A DNA stretch of 64,000 nt from Granulicella sp. L60 (GCF_009765825.1 NZ_LMUR01000015.1:464625-528624), one strand, 5' to 3'. Positions 25,207 to 34,937 are shown, numbered from the stretch's first letter. A program made the numbers and translations. Notes: generated by a model not told the origin, from the sequence alone.

Positions 25207-28200
25207 TTAGAAGACGTAGCGTGCCGAGAAGAGTCCTGAACGCGGACCGGCGAAGCTGCGCGCCGTCGTGCTCGAAATCTGGCTGACGCCCTGTCCCGGG
25301 AAGGTGTTGGTAGGAGGAACCGAGATGTCCACGTTGGGATCGCCAAAGTTCGGGTGGTTCAGAACGTTGGTGAAGCTCAGGCGGAACTCCAGATGCTGCT
25401 CACGATAAACGGGGAAGGACTTGAACAGAGCAGCGTTGAGGGTCTCTGAGCCGGGGCCTACGATGGTGCCGAAGGCTCCGCTGCCGAAGGTGCCGGCGGC
25501 GGGGACCGCGAACGCGGCCGGATTGAACCAGTTGAAGATGCTACGGTTGCCAATGGGAGTTAAGGACTTCAGCACGCGGTTGGGAACGTTGGTTCCGAAG
25601 ACGGGACTGGTGTTCGACTGGCTGAGACCGTCGTATGTGGGCGTCAGGAAGTCACCGGAGACTGCGAGGAAGGTTCCGCTAAGCTTCCAGCCGCCGAGCA
25701 TGCGCGCCAGCAGCGAGTTGTTGTTGAGGACGAAGCCGTCTTTGCCAATGGGTATCTGATATACGGACGTGGCCGTGAAGTCGAGACGCGGTGTGTACTT
25801 CGCGTTTGCCTTCTGGCGGGAGAGGTTGCCGGTTTGCTCAGCCGTAACGCCACCGTCCAAACCGTTCGCATCGAGGTCGTCGTCATCGGTGAGGTTTTTG
25901 GCCCAGGTGAACGAGACGTCGAAGCTCAGACCGTGCTGATAGTTGTGCGTTACCTCGGTTGAGAGCGCATTGTAGTTCTCATAACCACCGTTCTGGAACT
26001 CATAAACTGAGAAGAACAGCGGGTACGGGCTTTTGGCTTGATTGAAAGGTGCGGTGCTGGGTGCAACCTGGCTGATGTTGTTGACATAGCCGAGCTTCAC
26101 TGCGCGGGTACCAATGTAGGAGAGGCGGAGACCGGTATTGAAGCCGAGGTTCTGCTCGACCGTCACGTTGAACTGTTGCACGTATGGGTTGCGGAAGTTT
26201 GGGTCGGTGTACGTCGTGCTGACGTTGCCGGCGAGGCTTCCCTGAGCCGAGGTGTTGATGGGGTTCTGGAAGTTGATCAGCGGCTGGTTGTTCGTAAATG
26301 CGTTGGTATAGGCAACGTTCACGCCGAACGGGCCGTTGTAGTTATAGCTGAAGTTCGAGGCGCTAATCTCGTCGTTGAAGATGCCGTAGCCGCCGCGAAC
26401 AACCGTCTTGTCGTTATCGAACGGCCGCCACGCAAAGCCGACCCGGGGATAGGCGGCGAGCTTGAATCCATAACGGAACGAACGGCTGGGTACGCCTGCG
26501 GTCTGCGCTGATTCAATCGGAATCTCGGATGGGAAGACAGGGTTGATGTTCGCCTGGGCAATGGCAATGCTGGGTACAACGATGGCACCTGTCCTGGGGT
26601 CGAACGACGCGACAATATCGTTCTTGTCGACTGGGGGACTGTCGTACTCGTAACGCACGCCGAGGAAGAGCGTGAGATTCCTGCGCACCTTCCAGTCATC
26701 CTGGACAAAGGAGTTCAGATACCAGTAACGCGCGTACTCGGGAGTGCGCGTGTAGGTGTAGGACGTCGATCCTGGAAGACCCAACAGGAAATCCGCATAA
26801 GCGTTGCCGGTGAACTGGGCGGTGTAGGAGAAGGAACCGAAGGTTGGGTTGAAGTAGGAATCGCCCTCCATGGGACGGAACTCTACGCCGGCCTTGATGG
26901 AGTGTTTGCCACGCTCGTAGGTCAGTTGGTCGATGTACTGGAAGGTCTCCTCTGTTGGCTGGCTCTCCGCAAGTTGAGAGGGCGATGTGTAGCCGGAGAC
27001 CGACAGCGTAGGAATGCCGGTGAAGGAGTTGGAGACGACAGGAAAGCCGTTGATACCGAGGGCCGAGATCAGAGGCTGCCCCTGGAGGGCCCCGCCGTAG
27101 TGATTCTCGGTGTGGGTGAGTCCGAACTTTGCCACGTTGACCATGTGAGGAGTGATAATCCAGGTGTCTTCCATGACGCCCTGCCAGGTGTGACGTTTCT
27201 GCTGACGGTAGCCGGTAATACTCGGCGGAAGGCCGCTGTCGAGCACCTCGGGAGAGGATCGGATATAACCGACGCGTGCAAACAAAGTGTTTTTAGGAGA
27301 AAGGTTGTAGTCGACACGCCCGTAGAAGCGATTTGTGTATACGTTCTGCGGGTAGGGGCCAAGTGCAGACTGTCCGAGAATCGACGTCGGGTAGAAGAGA
27401 TTCTGCCAATACTGTGACGCCTTACTGATCAGCGCCGGATCGATGTGATTGTATTGACCGTTGTAGTTGAACGGTGCGCCGCCTGCGTAGGGATTCGTGA
27501 TCGGAGTGGGCAGGGAACTGAAGTCACCGGACTCAAAGGCCGCCGTGGGCAGCGAAGGATTGATGGAGATCGGCGTGTTCTCTCGCAGCAGCTCTGCCGA
27601 CAGGAAATAGAAGAGTTTGTCGTGGATGATCGGAGCACCGAGGTTGGCACCGAAGTCATTCTGGCTGAAGGAACCAACCTTGCCGGCGGCGAAGTAGCCG
27701 GGTGCCTGCAGTGCGTCGGTGCCGTAGTTCTCGAACACATCACCGTGATAGGCGTTGGTACCGGACTTGGTGATCATACTGATGTTGAATAGCTGACCCA
27801 TCTCGGCCTTGTTGTTGACGGCCGAGTACTCGACCTCTTGCACCATACCGAAGGGAGGCAGCGAGGGACCGACCATGTTGCCGTAGAGCGCCGAATTCGA
27901 GCTGATACCGTCAACGTTGTAGTAAGCCTCACTGCCGCGTGAGCCGTACATCGACCAGTCGAACAAAGTGCCGGCCTGCGAACCACCCGGAAGCAGCGTC
28001 GTGTAAAAGAGCAGGCCACTGTCACCGGTGCTGTCGGAGGTGCCCAGCAGGTTCGAGGAGGTGTCGTTCAGGGCCTCGGAGGTGACGGTGCTGGCGATCG
28101 AGGGCATTTCCAGGTTAACGACCGGGGCGCCGGACGTGACCGTAACGGAGGTATTGGCTCCGGCGACGGCAAGGTGACCGTCGATGCGAAGCGTTTGCTG

Positions 28201-28560
28201 TGCAGTTAGGTTGATGGCATTGTTCTGGAGCTCCGAGAAGCCGGGAGCGTCGATCTTCACGCTATAGGTGCCCGGGTTCAGATCTGCCACAACGTAATTG
28301 CCGGAACCGTCGGTCGTTACCGTTCGGGTAAAGTGTGTTCCCACGTCGGTCACGATGACCGTCGCGTTCGGTACCAGAGCGCCGTCGGTTGCCGTTACCG
28401 TGCCGGTAATGTTGCCTTTTGTGCCTTGTCCGAAGACAGTACCCAGGGAACAACAGGTCAACACAAACGCAAAGAGGCAGAGTCTCCCCCATGTATGACA
28501 AAAGCGCATGGGAGTTCTGAATGGAGAATGGCTGATTCCTGGTGCGGACTCGACTGTCAT
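25207..28560 (-). CDS. TonB-dependent receptor, Oar-like
   Basis: 1117 aa from ATG 28560, with GGAGG 11 bp upstream. An N-terminal signal segment (WGRLCLFAFVLTCCSLGTVFGQ) precedes a CarboxypepD-reg domain (GNITGTVTATDGALVPNATVIV ... SGNYVVADLNPGTYSVKIDAPGF), a plug-like region (NVDGISSNSALYG) and a barrel ending SGLFSARYVF. It is 206 bp after the MFS sugar porter frame in the same direction but has its own promoter and operator-like palindrome upstream and no Cys-rich leader. It likely imports a glycoside used by the neighbouring sugar genes (inference). Confidence 0.88.
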   Translation of the reverse strand: MTVESAPGISHSPFRTPMRFCHTWGRLCLFAFVLTCCSLGTVFGQGTKGNITGTVTATDGALVPNATVIVTDVGTHFTRTVTTDGSGNYVVADLNPGTYSVKIDAPGFSELQNNAINLTAQQTLRIDGHLAVAGANTSVTVTSGAPVVNLEMPSIASTVTSEALNDTSSNLLGTSDSTGDSGLLFYTTLLPGGSQAGTLFDWSMYGSRGSEAYYNVDGISSNSALYGNMVGPSLPPFGMVQEVEYSAVNNKAEMGQLFNISMITKSGTNAYHGDVFENYGTDALQAPGYFAAGKVGSFSQNDFGANLGAPIIHDKLFYFLSAELLRENTPISINPSLPTAAFESGDFSSLPTPITNPYAGGAPFNYNGQYNHIDPALISKASQYWQNLFYPTSILGQSALGPYPQNVYTNRFYGRVDYNLSPKNTLFARVGYIRSSPEVLDSGLPPSITGYRQQKRHTWQGVMEDTWIITPHMVNVAKFGLTHTENHYGGALQGQPLISALGINGFPVVSNSFTGIPTLSVSGYTSPSQLAESQPTEETFQYIDQLTYERGKHSIKAGVEFRPMEGDSYFNPTFGSFSYTAQFTGNAYADFLLGLPGSTSYTYTRTPEYARYWYLNSFVQDDWKVRRNLTLFLGVRYEYDSPPVDKNDIVASFDPRTGAIVVPSIAIAQANINPVFPSEIPIESAQTAGVPSRSFRYGFKLAAYPRVGFAWRPFDNDKTVVRGGYGIFNDEISASNFSYNYNGPFGVNVAYTNAFTNNQPLINFQNPINTSAQGSLAGNVSTTYTDPNFRNPYVQQFNVTVEQNLGFNTGLRLSYIGTRAVKLGYVNNISQVAPSTAPFNQAKSPYPLFFSVYEFQNGGYENYNALSTEVTHNYQHGLSFDVSFTWAKNLTDDDDLDANGLDGGVTAEQTGNLSRQKANAKYTPRLDFTATSVYQIPIGKDGFVLNNNSLLARMLGGWKLSGTFLAVSGDFLTPTYDGLSQSNTSPVFGTNVPNRVLKSLTPIGNRSIFNWFNPAAFAVPAAGTFGSGAFGTIVGPGSETLNAALFKSFPVYREQHLEFRLSFTNVLNHPNFGDPNVDISVPPTNTFPGQGVSQISSTTARSFAGPRSGLFSARYVF

Positions 28561-28615
28561 TGGGGTACGTCCTCCGTAAAGATGTCTTGATGACTTAATG
28601 GAATAAGGTAATCTG

Positions 28616-28636
28616 GATATACGAGCCTGGTATATC
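28616..28636. promoter_or_regulatory. operator-like palindrome in the receptor leader
   Basis: GATATAC-gagcctg-GTATATC, two perfect 7-bp arms with a 7-bp spacer, lies about 35-55 nt downstream of the predicted transcription start and 56 bp before the receptor ATG. Its form resembles GntR-type sites. No GntR regulator gene is in the window. Confidence 0.5.
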
Positions 28637-28676
28637 TTTTTATTTCGAATGATTACTTTTATTGAATTATTAGGCG

Positions 28677-28705
28677 ACAATAGCTTTGAAAGCTAACCAT
28701 GTCAA
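28677..28705 (-). promoter_or_regulatory. promoter of receptor 25207-28560
   Basis: On the minus strand TTGACA (28705-28700), 17 nt, TATTGT (28682-28677). The transcript would have a 110-nt AT-rich leader without any short ORF. Confidence 0.65.
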
Positions 28706-28886
28706 GCAAAAATGAACACAAAAAGAATCTTTACGTAAGAAGTCGGCCGTTGATTCCATTTCCGCATTGCCAACATGCCAGAGCTGAGTACTCCCGACCT
28801 CGTTTGTCGGAGATTGCGGCTGGATAGGGCGGACAAGGTGGGAATGAAGGCTCTTTGGTCGGAGGGCGATCAGAACGGTATTTGTT

Positions 28887-30686
28887 TCAGCGAGGTATGG
28901 AGACGCGTGGTCGGCGGTTCTCAAAGGACTGCTCTACCTCTTCAAGGGTTTTGCCTTTTGTTTCCGGCAGAAAGAAGATGATGGCGAGGAAGTAGAGGAC
29001 AGTGAAGCCGGCGAAGAGAAGGAAGATCCAGGTGTAGCCATATTTACTGACGACGGGAAGAAACAGCACGGCCAGTGTGGTCGAGACGAACTGATTGAGC
29101 ACCAACGCGACGCTCATGCCGACTGAGCGGATTCGGGTCGGCATCAGCTCGGAGAGTGCAAGCCATACGCACACACCGGGGCCTGCGGCATAAAAGGCGA
29201 CGAAGATAAAGAGCGCCAAGGCGACGATGTATCCATGGCCGGGCGACGGAATACGACCCATGCGGGCTCGTTCGATCTTTAGTGGCGCTGTCTTTGCCTG
29301 ATCGAAGTCAGCGAAGGGATTCTGGAAGAATGCCTTCACGGAGTTCTCGGGGATGCTTGCTGCGCGTGTAATACGGATTGCTGCGGCGCTCGGATCATCA
29401 GAGCGCATATAAGTGGTTTCGCTGGTGAAGCCCGCGTAGGAGTAGATGATCGCGAACGAAGCGTGCGCGGCCAGGGCGCGGTCGTCACTGTAGCCGCTTG
29501 CGGTGAGTAGCTTTCCAGCCTCTTCCTGATTGAACTTCAGCGAAAGCGTTTCGTTATCCTGAACCAGTCCCTGCACGGCGGGGCCACATTCGAGATCGTT
29601 ACGTTCTACCTGGTGAAAGAGCAGTGCGCATGCAATCAGGGAGAGCATGACTCCGCCGGTGCCAAGCGTCAGTAGAAAGCGCCGCCCTTTGCGATCGACC
29701 AGAGTGATTCCGACAATCGTCATGAGAAAGTTGACCGACGTGAACAGGACGTAGCCCCAGTGCGCGCCTAGATCCGTGAGGCCGCTCTGCAGCAGGATGC
29801 TGGTGTTGTAGCCGATGATCGAGTTTATGCCGGTAGCTGTGTTGCAGGCGAGGATGACGCATGCGAGCAGGAACGGCACAACGTATTTGCGACGCAGCAA
29901 CGAGCCTGCACCCTTGTGTGAGACATCGGGCTGCGTTCTAACTGCTCCCATCTCTGCGAGTTCGAGGGCTGCAGCTTCGGGAGTGCGTGAGCGCAGCAGC
30001 GACGTCAACGCCTCTTGGGTGCGGCCGCGACGATACAGCCAGCGTGGGGATTCCGTCACGAATAAACTGCCGAAGGCAAAGAGCAAACCGGGCGGAAGCG
30101 ACATCCAAAAGATGCGTCGCCAGGCGTTGTTCTGAACAGCGAAGAGAGCGTCTGCGTTTCCGGTCGCGGCGACCGCCTGCACGCGATAGCTGTAGTACAT
30201 GCCGATAAGCGCGGCTATGACGATGCCAAAGGTCAGCAGCCATTGAAAGATTCCTGTGCCTTTGCCTCGCGACTGCGATACAAGACACTCGGCCAGGTAT
30301 AGCGGTACGACGACTCCGATGAAGCCTCCGCTGATGCCCTGCAATAGCCGGCCGACCAATAGCACCGTGTAGCCGTGCGAGAGTGCGATGAGAGGAATAC
30401 TGATGACGAATACGAGACCGCTTACGACCATCATTGGCTTTCTGCCGAACCCGTCTGAGAGCACTCCGGCAAAGATGGTAGAGATGACGCTGCCAAGCAG
30501 GACCGCTGCAACGATGACCGAGAGCTGCCCGGCACTCAGACGCGAGGTCGCTTCAAGATAGGGCAGCGCGCCCCCGATGATGCCTACGTCCACGCCATAC
30601 AGCAGGCCGCCGAGACCAGCAACACACAACAAAAGAAGGTTGTAACTGCGACGATTCGAGGCGGTATGGTTTGGGTTTGGGATCAT
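28887..30686 (-). CDS. MFS sugar porter with enlarged central loop
   Basis: 599 aa, twelve predicted helices, sugar-porter family signatures: GGLLYGVDVGIIGGALPYL, GVLSDGFGRKPMM, GRLLQGISGGFIGVVVPLYLAE, ESPRWLYRRGR, TGINSIIGYNTSI and the C-terminal PETKGKTLEEVEQSF. An extra segment of about 110 residues (roughly 345-455), rich in polar residues and placed after LLFHQVE, sits between helices 8 and 9 and probably faces the periplasm. This explains the length against a usual 450-500. It is 66 bp after the amidohydrolase in the same direction, so the two are likely one operon for uptake and first conversion of a sugar or sugar acid. Confidence 0.87.
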   Translation of the reverse strand: MIPNPNHTASNRRSYNLLLLCVAGLGGLLYGVDVGIIGGALPYLEATSRLSAGQLSVIVAAVLLGSVISTIFAGVLSDGFGRKPMMVVSGLVFVISIPLIALSHGYTVLLVGRLLQGISGGFIGVVVPLYLAECLVSQSRGKGTGIFQWLLTFGIVIAALIGMYYSYRVQAVAATGNADALFAVQNNAWRRIFWMSLPPGLLFAFGSLFVTESPRWLYRRGRTQEALTSLLRSRTPEAAALELAEMGAVRTQPDVSHKGAGSLLRRKYVVPFLLACVILACNTATGINSIIGYNTSILLQSGLTDLGAHWGYVLFTSVNFLMTIVGITLVDRKGRRFLLTLGTGGVMLSLIACALLFHQVERNDLECGPAVQGLVQDNETLSLKFNQEEAGKLLTASGYSDDRALAAHASFAIIYSYAGFTSETTYMRSDDPSAAAIRITRAASIPENSVKAFFQNPFADFDQAKTAPLKIERARMGRIPSPGHGYIVALALFIFVAFYAAGPGVCVWLALSELMPTRIRSVGMSVALVLNQFVSTTLAVLFLPVVSKYGYTWIFLLFAGFTVLYFLAIIFFLPETKGKTLEEVEQSFENRRPRVSIPR

Positions 30687-30752
30687 GAAGCAACGTGTCC
30701 TAAGGGCAGAGTCTCTCTGTTGCGCAGTCGCGCGAAGATAAGCGCGATCATT

Positions 30753-31823
30753 TCAGTGAAGCTGTGGGAGAAGTCGCAGAGCGTTTTCACGGTACACCTT
30801 GCGCAGCACGTCGTCGGGCAGGTAGAGGCCATAAATATTCCAGCGTCCTTGGCGCGAGGCGTGCGTAGGATAGTCAAAGTACTCGTCGTCGGTTTCCAGG
30901 AAGCGATAGTAGAGACGATACATGTCGACCTCGGGAACCAGATCCGCTCCAAAGAGGATACGGTCAGCATAGCGAAGAAAGAACCTTCGCGCCGAGTAGG
31001 GCTGGCGTCCTAGCTCCGAGGCCCGTGCGCTTATGTCGACCATGACGTTGGGACAGTCGTCGAGCATCGCTGAGACGCGTGCAAGATCTTCACTGTTCTC
31101 CGCGATATGGGCTCCGACGAATGTTGTCCTGGGATGCCGTCGAAAGACACAATCGCGCTGCTTGAGGAGCTCGTCCTTGCTGTATTGTGCGCCGAAGAAG
31201 CTCCAGTCGGGGTGGGCTGCCAGCTCCTCGTAACGCTCATTGTGAGCATCGATCGGCAGGAAAAAGGCCTCAGGGTCGCCGATATGCACCATGGCAGGTA
31301 TGCCGAGCTCGCCAAGACGATCGAAGATAGGCGCCAGCCGCTCGTCATCCACGCTGATCAGTTCGCCGCTTGCATCGCGCACCGTAAGGCCGAGGTCCTT
31401 CCAGAACTTGAAGCCTACGATGCCGTGCTGCACGAGGCGATCAATGCGCTCCATGCTCAGCTTGATGAAGCTGGAAAAGTTCATTGCATCGGCGCCCTGC
31501 CAATCCATCCATCCGATTGTTGAAAAGCGCCGTGCATCGGCCTTCCGATAGCGCTCGATCATCTCGATGGCCTCATCGCCCACCTTCATCGTGATGTTGG
31601 CGATGTGCTCGATCCCGCAGGCATCCATGATCTTCAGAATCTCCTGCGGGTCCTGTGCGTCCAGATGATTGTGGTAGTCGATTACAGGGAACCGCGGTTT
31701 CGTGATTTCGTGCATGACTGAGTGCAACATGGTGCGCGGATGGAAATCGCTGACTGGAAGCGTCACCGCAGCTTTGGCCGAGACCATTGCTATAAATTTG
31801 TCCTGTGCATCCTGTTCAGCCAT
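30753..31823 (-). CDS. amidohydrolase-2 family TIM-barrel hydrolase/lactonase
   Basis: 356 aa, start behind AGGAG. The N-terminal metal motif is FPVIDYHNHLD; other motifs are IVGFKFWKDLGL, IPAMVHIGDPEAFF, TTFVGAHIAEN and ILFGADLVPEV, the order expected for amidohydrolase-2 metal-dependent hydrolases. Members in sugar loci include lactonases and decarboxylases. It is not of the NagA/AgaA deacetylase type. It is divergent from the GH36-like gene across an operator for a DeoR-type regulator and heads an operon with the sugar porter. The substrate is unknown. Confidence 0.82.
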   Translation of the reverse strand: MAEQDAQDKFIAMVSAKAAVTLPVSDFHPRTMLHSVMHEITKPRFPVIDYHNHLDAQDPQEILKIMDACGIEHIANITMKVGDEAIEMIERYRKADARRFSTIGWMDWQGADAMNFSSFIKLSMERIDRLVQHGIVGFKFWKDLGLTVRDASGELISVDDERLAPIFDRLGELGIPAMVHIGDPEAFFLPIDAHNERYEELAAHPDWSFFGAQYSKDELLKQRDCVFRRHPRTTFVGAHIAENSEDLARVSAMLDDCPNVMVDISARASELGRQPYSARRFFLRYADRILFGADLVPEVDMYRLYYRFLETDDEYFDYPTHASRQGRWNIYGLYLPDDVLRKVYRENALRLLPQLH

Positions 31824-31841
31824 TGCTCTCCTCTTACCCTA

Positions 31842-31859
31842 CCCCCCTAGATGGGGGGG
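31842..31859. repeat. C6/G7 hairpin in the amidohydrolase 5' UTR
   Basis: CCCCCC-tagat-GGGGGGG lies about 20 bp upstream of the amidohydrolase start, next to its ribosome site. Six consecutive G:C pairs make a very stable stem that could limit translation or act as a transcript barrier. Confidence 0.5.
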
Positions 31860-31924
31860 ATTGGTATCGATGCGAAGATGGGTTGTGAGCCTCTTTAAAA
31901 CATTCTGTCGAATTGCATGGATTA

Positions 31925-31965
31925 TAAAACGAAATATATAGGAATTTCCATTATGTTTCGTTTTA
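31925..31965. promoter_or_regulatory. DeoR/AgaR-type operator between divergent sugar genes
   Basis: TAAAACGAAA (31925-31934) and its exact complement TTTCGTTTTA (31956-31965) form a perfect 10-bp inverted repeat with a 21-bp spacer. TTTCGTTT repeats are known recognition elements of DeoR-family regulators such as AgaR. A TATAAT on the minus strand (31926-31921) overlaps the left arm. The DeoR regulator gene is 2 kb away at 34005, so control of both the amidohydrolase operon and the GH36-like gene is likely. Confidence 0.7.
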
Positions 31966-32006
31966 TTATCTTATTGCCAAGATGTCTCGATATTTAAGGT
32001 GCTCAC

Positions 32007-33983
32007 ATGAATCGCTACTGGCTGCTCGTTTCTACGCTCTTGTCTTTTCCACTTGTTTCTTCTGTCTTCGGAATTGCACAGAGTGCCGCAGTGCAGGCCG
32101 AAGCATTGCGTGTGCATGTGAATGTTCGCGATAAGCATTTCGTTGGTTGGACAATTCGCGACACGATCTCGGGAAGAGAGATTGTGATGAAGGATGCCTT
32201 CACGTTGGTGTTGAAGGATCATGGCGAACTGCATTCGTCTGAGATGCAGGTTCAGCCGTTGAACGACACGAGCAGCGTCATCGATTCGCATCGTGCGCTG
32301 AGCAGCTCGCAGCTTGCCACCGCGGAGACAAAGCGGTGCTGGCAATTTCACGGTGGGGAGTATGACGTAGATGCGGACTGGTGCGTGGTGACTCGGCCAG
32401 GATCGGATTATGTACGCTCGCTCATTCGTGTCACGGCTGCCAAATCAGACCTGCCAGTCGCGGAGGTTCGGCTGCTTGAGTTCAGAGATGCGGGCGCGCA
32501 TGTCGAAGGCAATGTCCACGGATCGCCTGTGGTGGATGCCAACTTCTTCTTTGGCTTTGAGCACCCGCTTTCGACAAGCAACGTTAGTGACGGACTGGTG
32601 AAGGTGGGACTCTTGCGCGAACTTTCTTTGCGCGCTGGTCAGTCGATCACGTATTCGGCCGTGTTGGGAGCGGCGCAGCCGGGACAGCTGAGGCGAGAGT
32701 TTCTGGCTTATCTAGAAAACGAGCGTCCGCGCAGGTATGAACCCTTTCTGCACTATAACTCGTGGTTCGATCTCGGTTATCAGAATCGCTTCGATGAGAA
32801 GAGCGCTCTGGATCGCGTGAATGCCTTCGGGCAGCAACTCGTCGTCGACCGAAACGTCAAGCTGGACTCGTATCTCTTCGATGACGGCTGGGATGATCCG
32901 AACGCGCTGTGGGGTTTCAACCCCGGTTTTCCCAATGGCTTTACGAAGACCAGTGAGGCGGCTGCAAAGTACAAGGCGGGCATCGGCGTGTGGCTATCGC
33001 CGTGGGGAGGGTATGACGAGCAGAAGAAGGAACGCGTCGCATACGGTACGGCGCATGGCTACGAGATCATGAACGAAGGCTACGCCCTCTCTGGGACGAA
33101 GTACTACGAGCGCTTTGAGCAGACCTGCTTCGACATGGTCGACCGCTACCACGTCAATCAGTTCAAGTTCGATGGAACCGGCAATGCGAACCGTGTCTTT
33201 CCTGGCAGTGACTTTGACAGCGACTTCGACGCTGCGATCCACCTGATTGAGCGGCTGCGGAAGAAGGAGCCCTCTATCTTTATCAACCTCACTACCGGCA
33301 CAACTGCCTCGCCCTTCTGGCTTTTTTATGCGGACTCAATCTGGCGTGGTGGGGAGGACCATGACTTTTCTGGTGTCGGAAGTGCGCGTCAGCGCTGGAT
33401 TACCTATCGCGACGCGCAGACGTATAAGAATATCGTCGAACGGGGACCGCTGTTCCCGTTGAATTCACTCATGCTTCACGGAATCATCTATGCAAAGCAG
33501 GCGAAGGATCTGATGAACGATCCCAGGCATGAGTTCGCCGATGAGGTACATTCGTACTTCGGCAGTGGCACGCAGCTACAGGAGATGTACATTACGCCGG
33601 ATCTGCTGACCACCGCGGACTGGGACATGCTCGCAGACAGTGCACGTTGGAGCCGCGCTCATGCTGAGACGCTGAAGGATACGCACTGGATCGGCGGCGA
33701 TCCGGACAAGTTGGAGATTTATGGCTGGGCTGCATGGAGCCCGAAACTTAGTCTGATTACGCTACGCAATCCTTCCGGCAAGCCGCAAAAGTACATGCTG
33801 GATCTTGCGAAGGTGCTGGAGTTGAAGCGTAATGCGCCAGAGCGATACAACGTGCATGGCGTATGGAATGACGTAAAGGACTGGCAACCGGAGGTCGTGC
33901 GCCCCGAGCTGCGTGACCGGCTCATAGCGGTTGAGCTGACGCCGTTTGAGGTCCTTACGTTGGAGGCGACACCTGCTCATTAA
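32007..33983 (+). CDS. secreted GH36-like glycosidase (alpha-galactosidase clan)
   Basis: 658 aa with a signal peptide (WLLVSTLLSFPLVSSVFGIAQ). A beta-rich N-terminal domain (residues 30-240) precedes a (beta/alpha)8 barrel starting HYNSWFDLGYQ. The motifs LDSYLFDDGWDD, IGVWLSPWGGY and NQFKFDGTGN fit clan GH-D; D389 in KFD is the expected nucleophile. Acting in the periplasm it would release galactose or N-acetylgalactosamine from alpha-linked glycosides. It is divergent from the amidohydrolase across the DeoR-type operator and convergent with the DeoR gene. The exact linkage is not determined. Confidence 0.78.
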   Translation: MNRYWLLVSTLLSFPLVSSVFGIAQSAAVQAEALRVHVNVRDKHFVGWTIRDTISGREIVMKDAFTLVLKDHGELHSSEMQVQPLNDTSSVIDSHRALSSSQLATAETKRCWQFHGGEYDVDADWCVVTRPGSDYVRSLIRVTAAKSDLPVAEVRLLEFRDAGAHVEGNVHGSPVVDANFFFGFEHPLSTSNVSDGLVKVGLLRELSLRAGQSITYSAVLGAAQPGQLRREFLAYLENERPRRYEPFLHYNSWFDLGYQNRFDEKSALDRVNAFGQQLVVDRNVKLDSYLFDDGWDDPNALWGFNPGFPNGFTKTSEAAAKYKAGIGVWLSPWGGYDEQKKERVAYGTAHGYEIMNEGYALSGTKYYERFEQTCFDMVDRYHVNQFKFDGTGNANRVFPGSDFDSDFDAAIHLIERLRKKEPSIFINLTTGTTASPFWLFYADSIWRGGEDHDFSGVGSARQRWITYRDAQTYKNIVERGPLFPLNSLMLHGIIYAKQAKDLMNDPRHEFADEVHSYFGSGTQLQEMYITPDLLTTADWDMLADSARWSRAHAETLKDTHWIGGDPDKLEIYGWAAWSPKLSLITLRNPSGKPQKYMLDLAKVLELKRNAPERYNVHGVWNDVKDWQPEVVRPELRDRLIAVELTPFEVLTLEATPAH

Positions 33984-34004
33984 GAAGGCATGGCCCAATC
34001 CGGT

Positions 34005-34844
34005 TTAAACGAGAGTCAGGCTGATGCCGGCGGCCTGCAAGGCCTTTGCGGTCTCCGCCGGCAGATCGTTGTCGGTGATAACGTGATGGATCGCTGTGGC
34101 TTCGACGATACGGGAAAGGCTGCGGCGGTTGAACTTTGTGGAATCGCACACGGCAACTACCATCGATGAGGCTTTGACCATTGCGCGGTTTACACGGGAC
34201 TCCATCAAATTCGGTGTCGTCAGGCCTACCTCGAGATCGAAGCCATCGACACCGAGGAAGAGAATATCTGCGTGCATGTCCTGCAGCATGTCCTCAGCTA
34301 GCGGTCCTACGAGCGAGAATGAGTTCTTGCGCAGTGAGCCACCGGTCAGCAGCACCTCGAAGTCAGTACCGCTGAGTTCGCCTGCGATGTTAACGGCGTT
34401 GGTGATGATGGTGAGTCGAGAAAACCGTTTCAGCGCGCGTGCAATCGCTGTCGTCGTCGTTCCTGAGTCGAGCAATACGCACTGTCCCTCCTGCACGAGG
34501 TTCGCTGCAGCAGTGGCGATGCGCAGTTTTTCCTGAGAATGTCGTCCTTCTTTTTCCTGAAGGGATGGGTCGGACAGGGCACCGTTGCCAGGCAAAACTG
34601 CACCGCCATGGGTACGCTGCAGCACGCCACGGCTTTGCAGAAGATCCAGGTCCTTACGAATTGTGATGCGCGAGATGCCGATTGATTCGGAGAGTTCTTC
34701 GACCAGTACCCTGCCGTTTTTTTGGGCTAGTCCGAGAATGTATTGCCGCCGCTCTTCGATCAGCATCTGAGAGCTGCGGTCGACGCCGGGCAGCTCGGAG
34801 AAGTCCTTGGAGACACTAGGTAACGTATTTTTTTTCACTGGCAT
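34005..34844 (-). CDS. DeoR-family transcriptional regulator, AgaR-like
   Basis: 279 aa from ATG 34844; a TTG at 34898 gives an unconvincing N-terminal extension. Winged HTH: RRQYILGLAQKNGRVLVEELSESIGISRITIRKDLDLLQSRGVLQRTHGGAV, the DeoR signature. The C-terminal sensor is an isomerase-like DeoRC domain (LLDSGTTTTAIARAL ... LTIITNAVNIAGEL ... LLTGGSLRKNSFSLVGPLAE) that binds a sugar phosphate. It is the last gene of the agaS-agaZ-agaR-like operon and likely represses that operon, pfkB and the genes around 31945. Confidence 0.88.
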   Translation of the reverse strand: MPVKKNTLPSVSKDFSELPGVDRSSQMLIEERRQYILGLAQKNGRVLVEELSESIGISRITIRKDLDLLQSRGVLQRTHGGAVLPGNGALSDPSLQEKEGRHSQEKLRIATAAANLVQEGQCVLLDSGTTTTAIARALKRFSRLTIITNAVNIAGELSGTDFEVLLTGGSLRKNSFSLVGPLAEDMLQDMHADILFLGVDGFDLEVGLTTPNLMESRVNRAMVKASSMVVAVCDSTKFNRRSLSRIVEATAIHHVITDNDLPAETAKALQAAGISLTLV

Positions 34845-34937
34845 TGATCCGGTTTCTCTCTCTCGGAACAATAACACGCCGGCCTTATCTGATTGCAAAT
34901 AGAAAGTCGATGCGAAAGTAAACGATGCTTCGATTTG

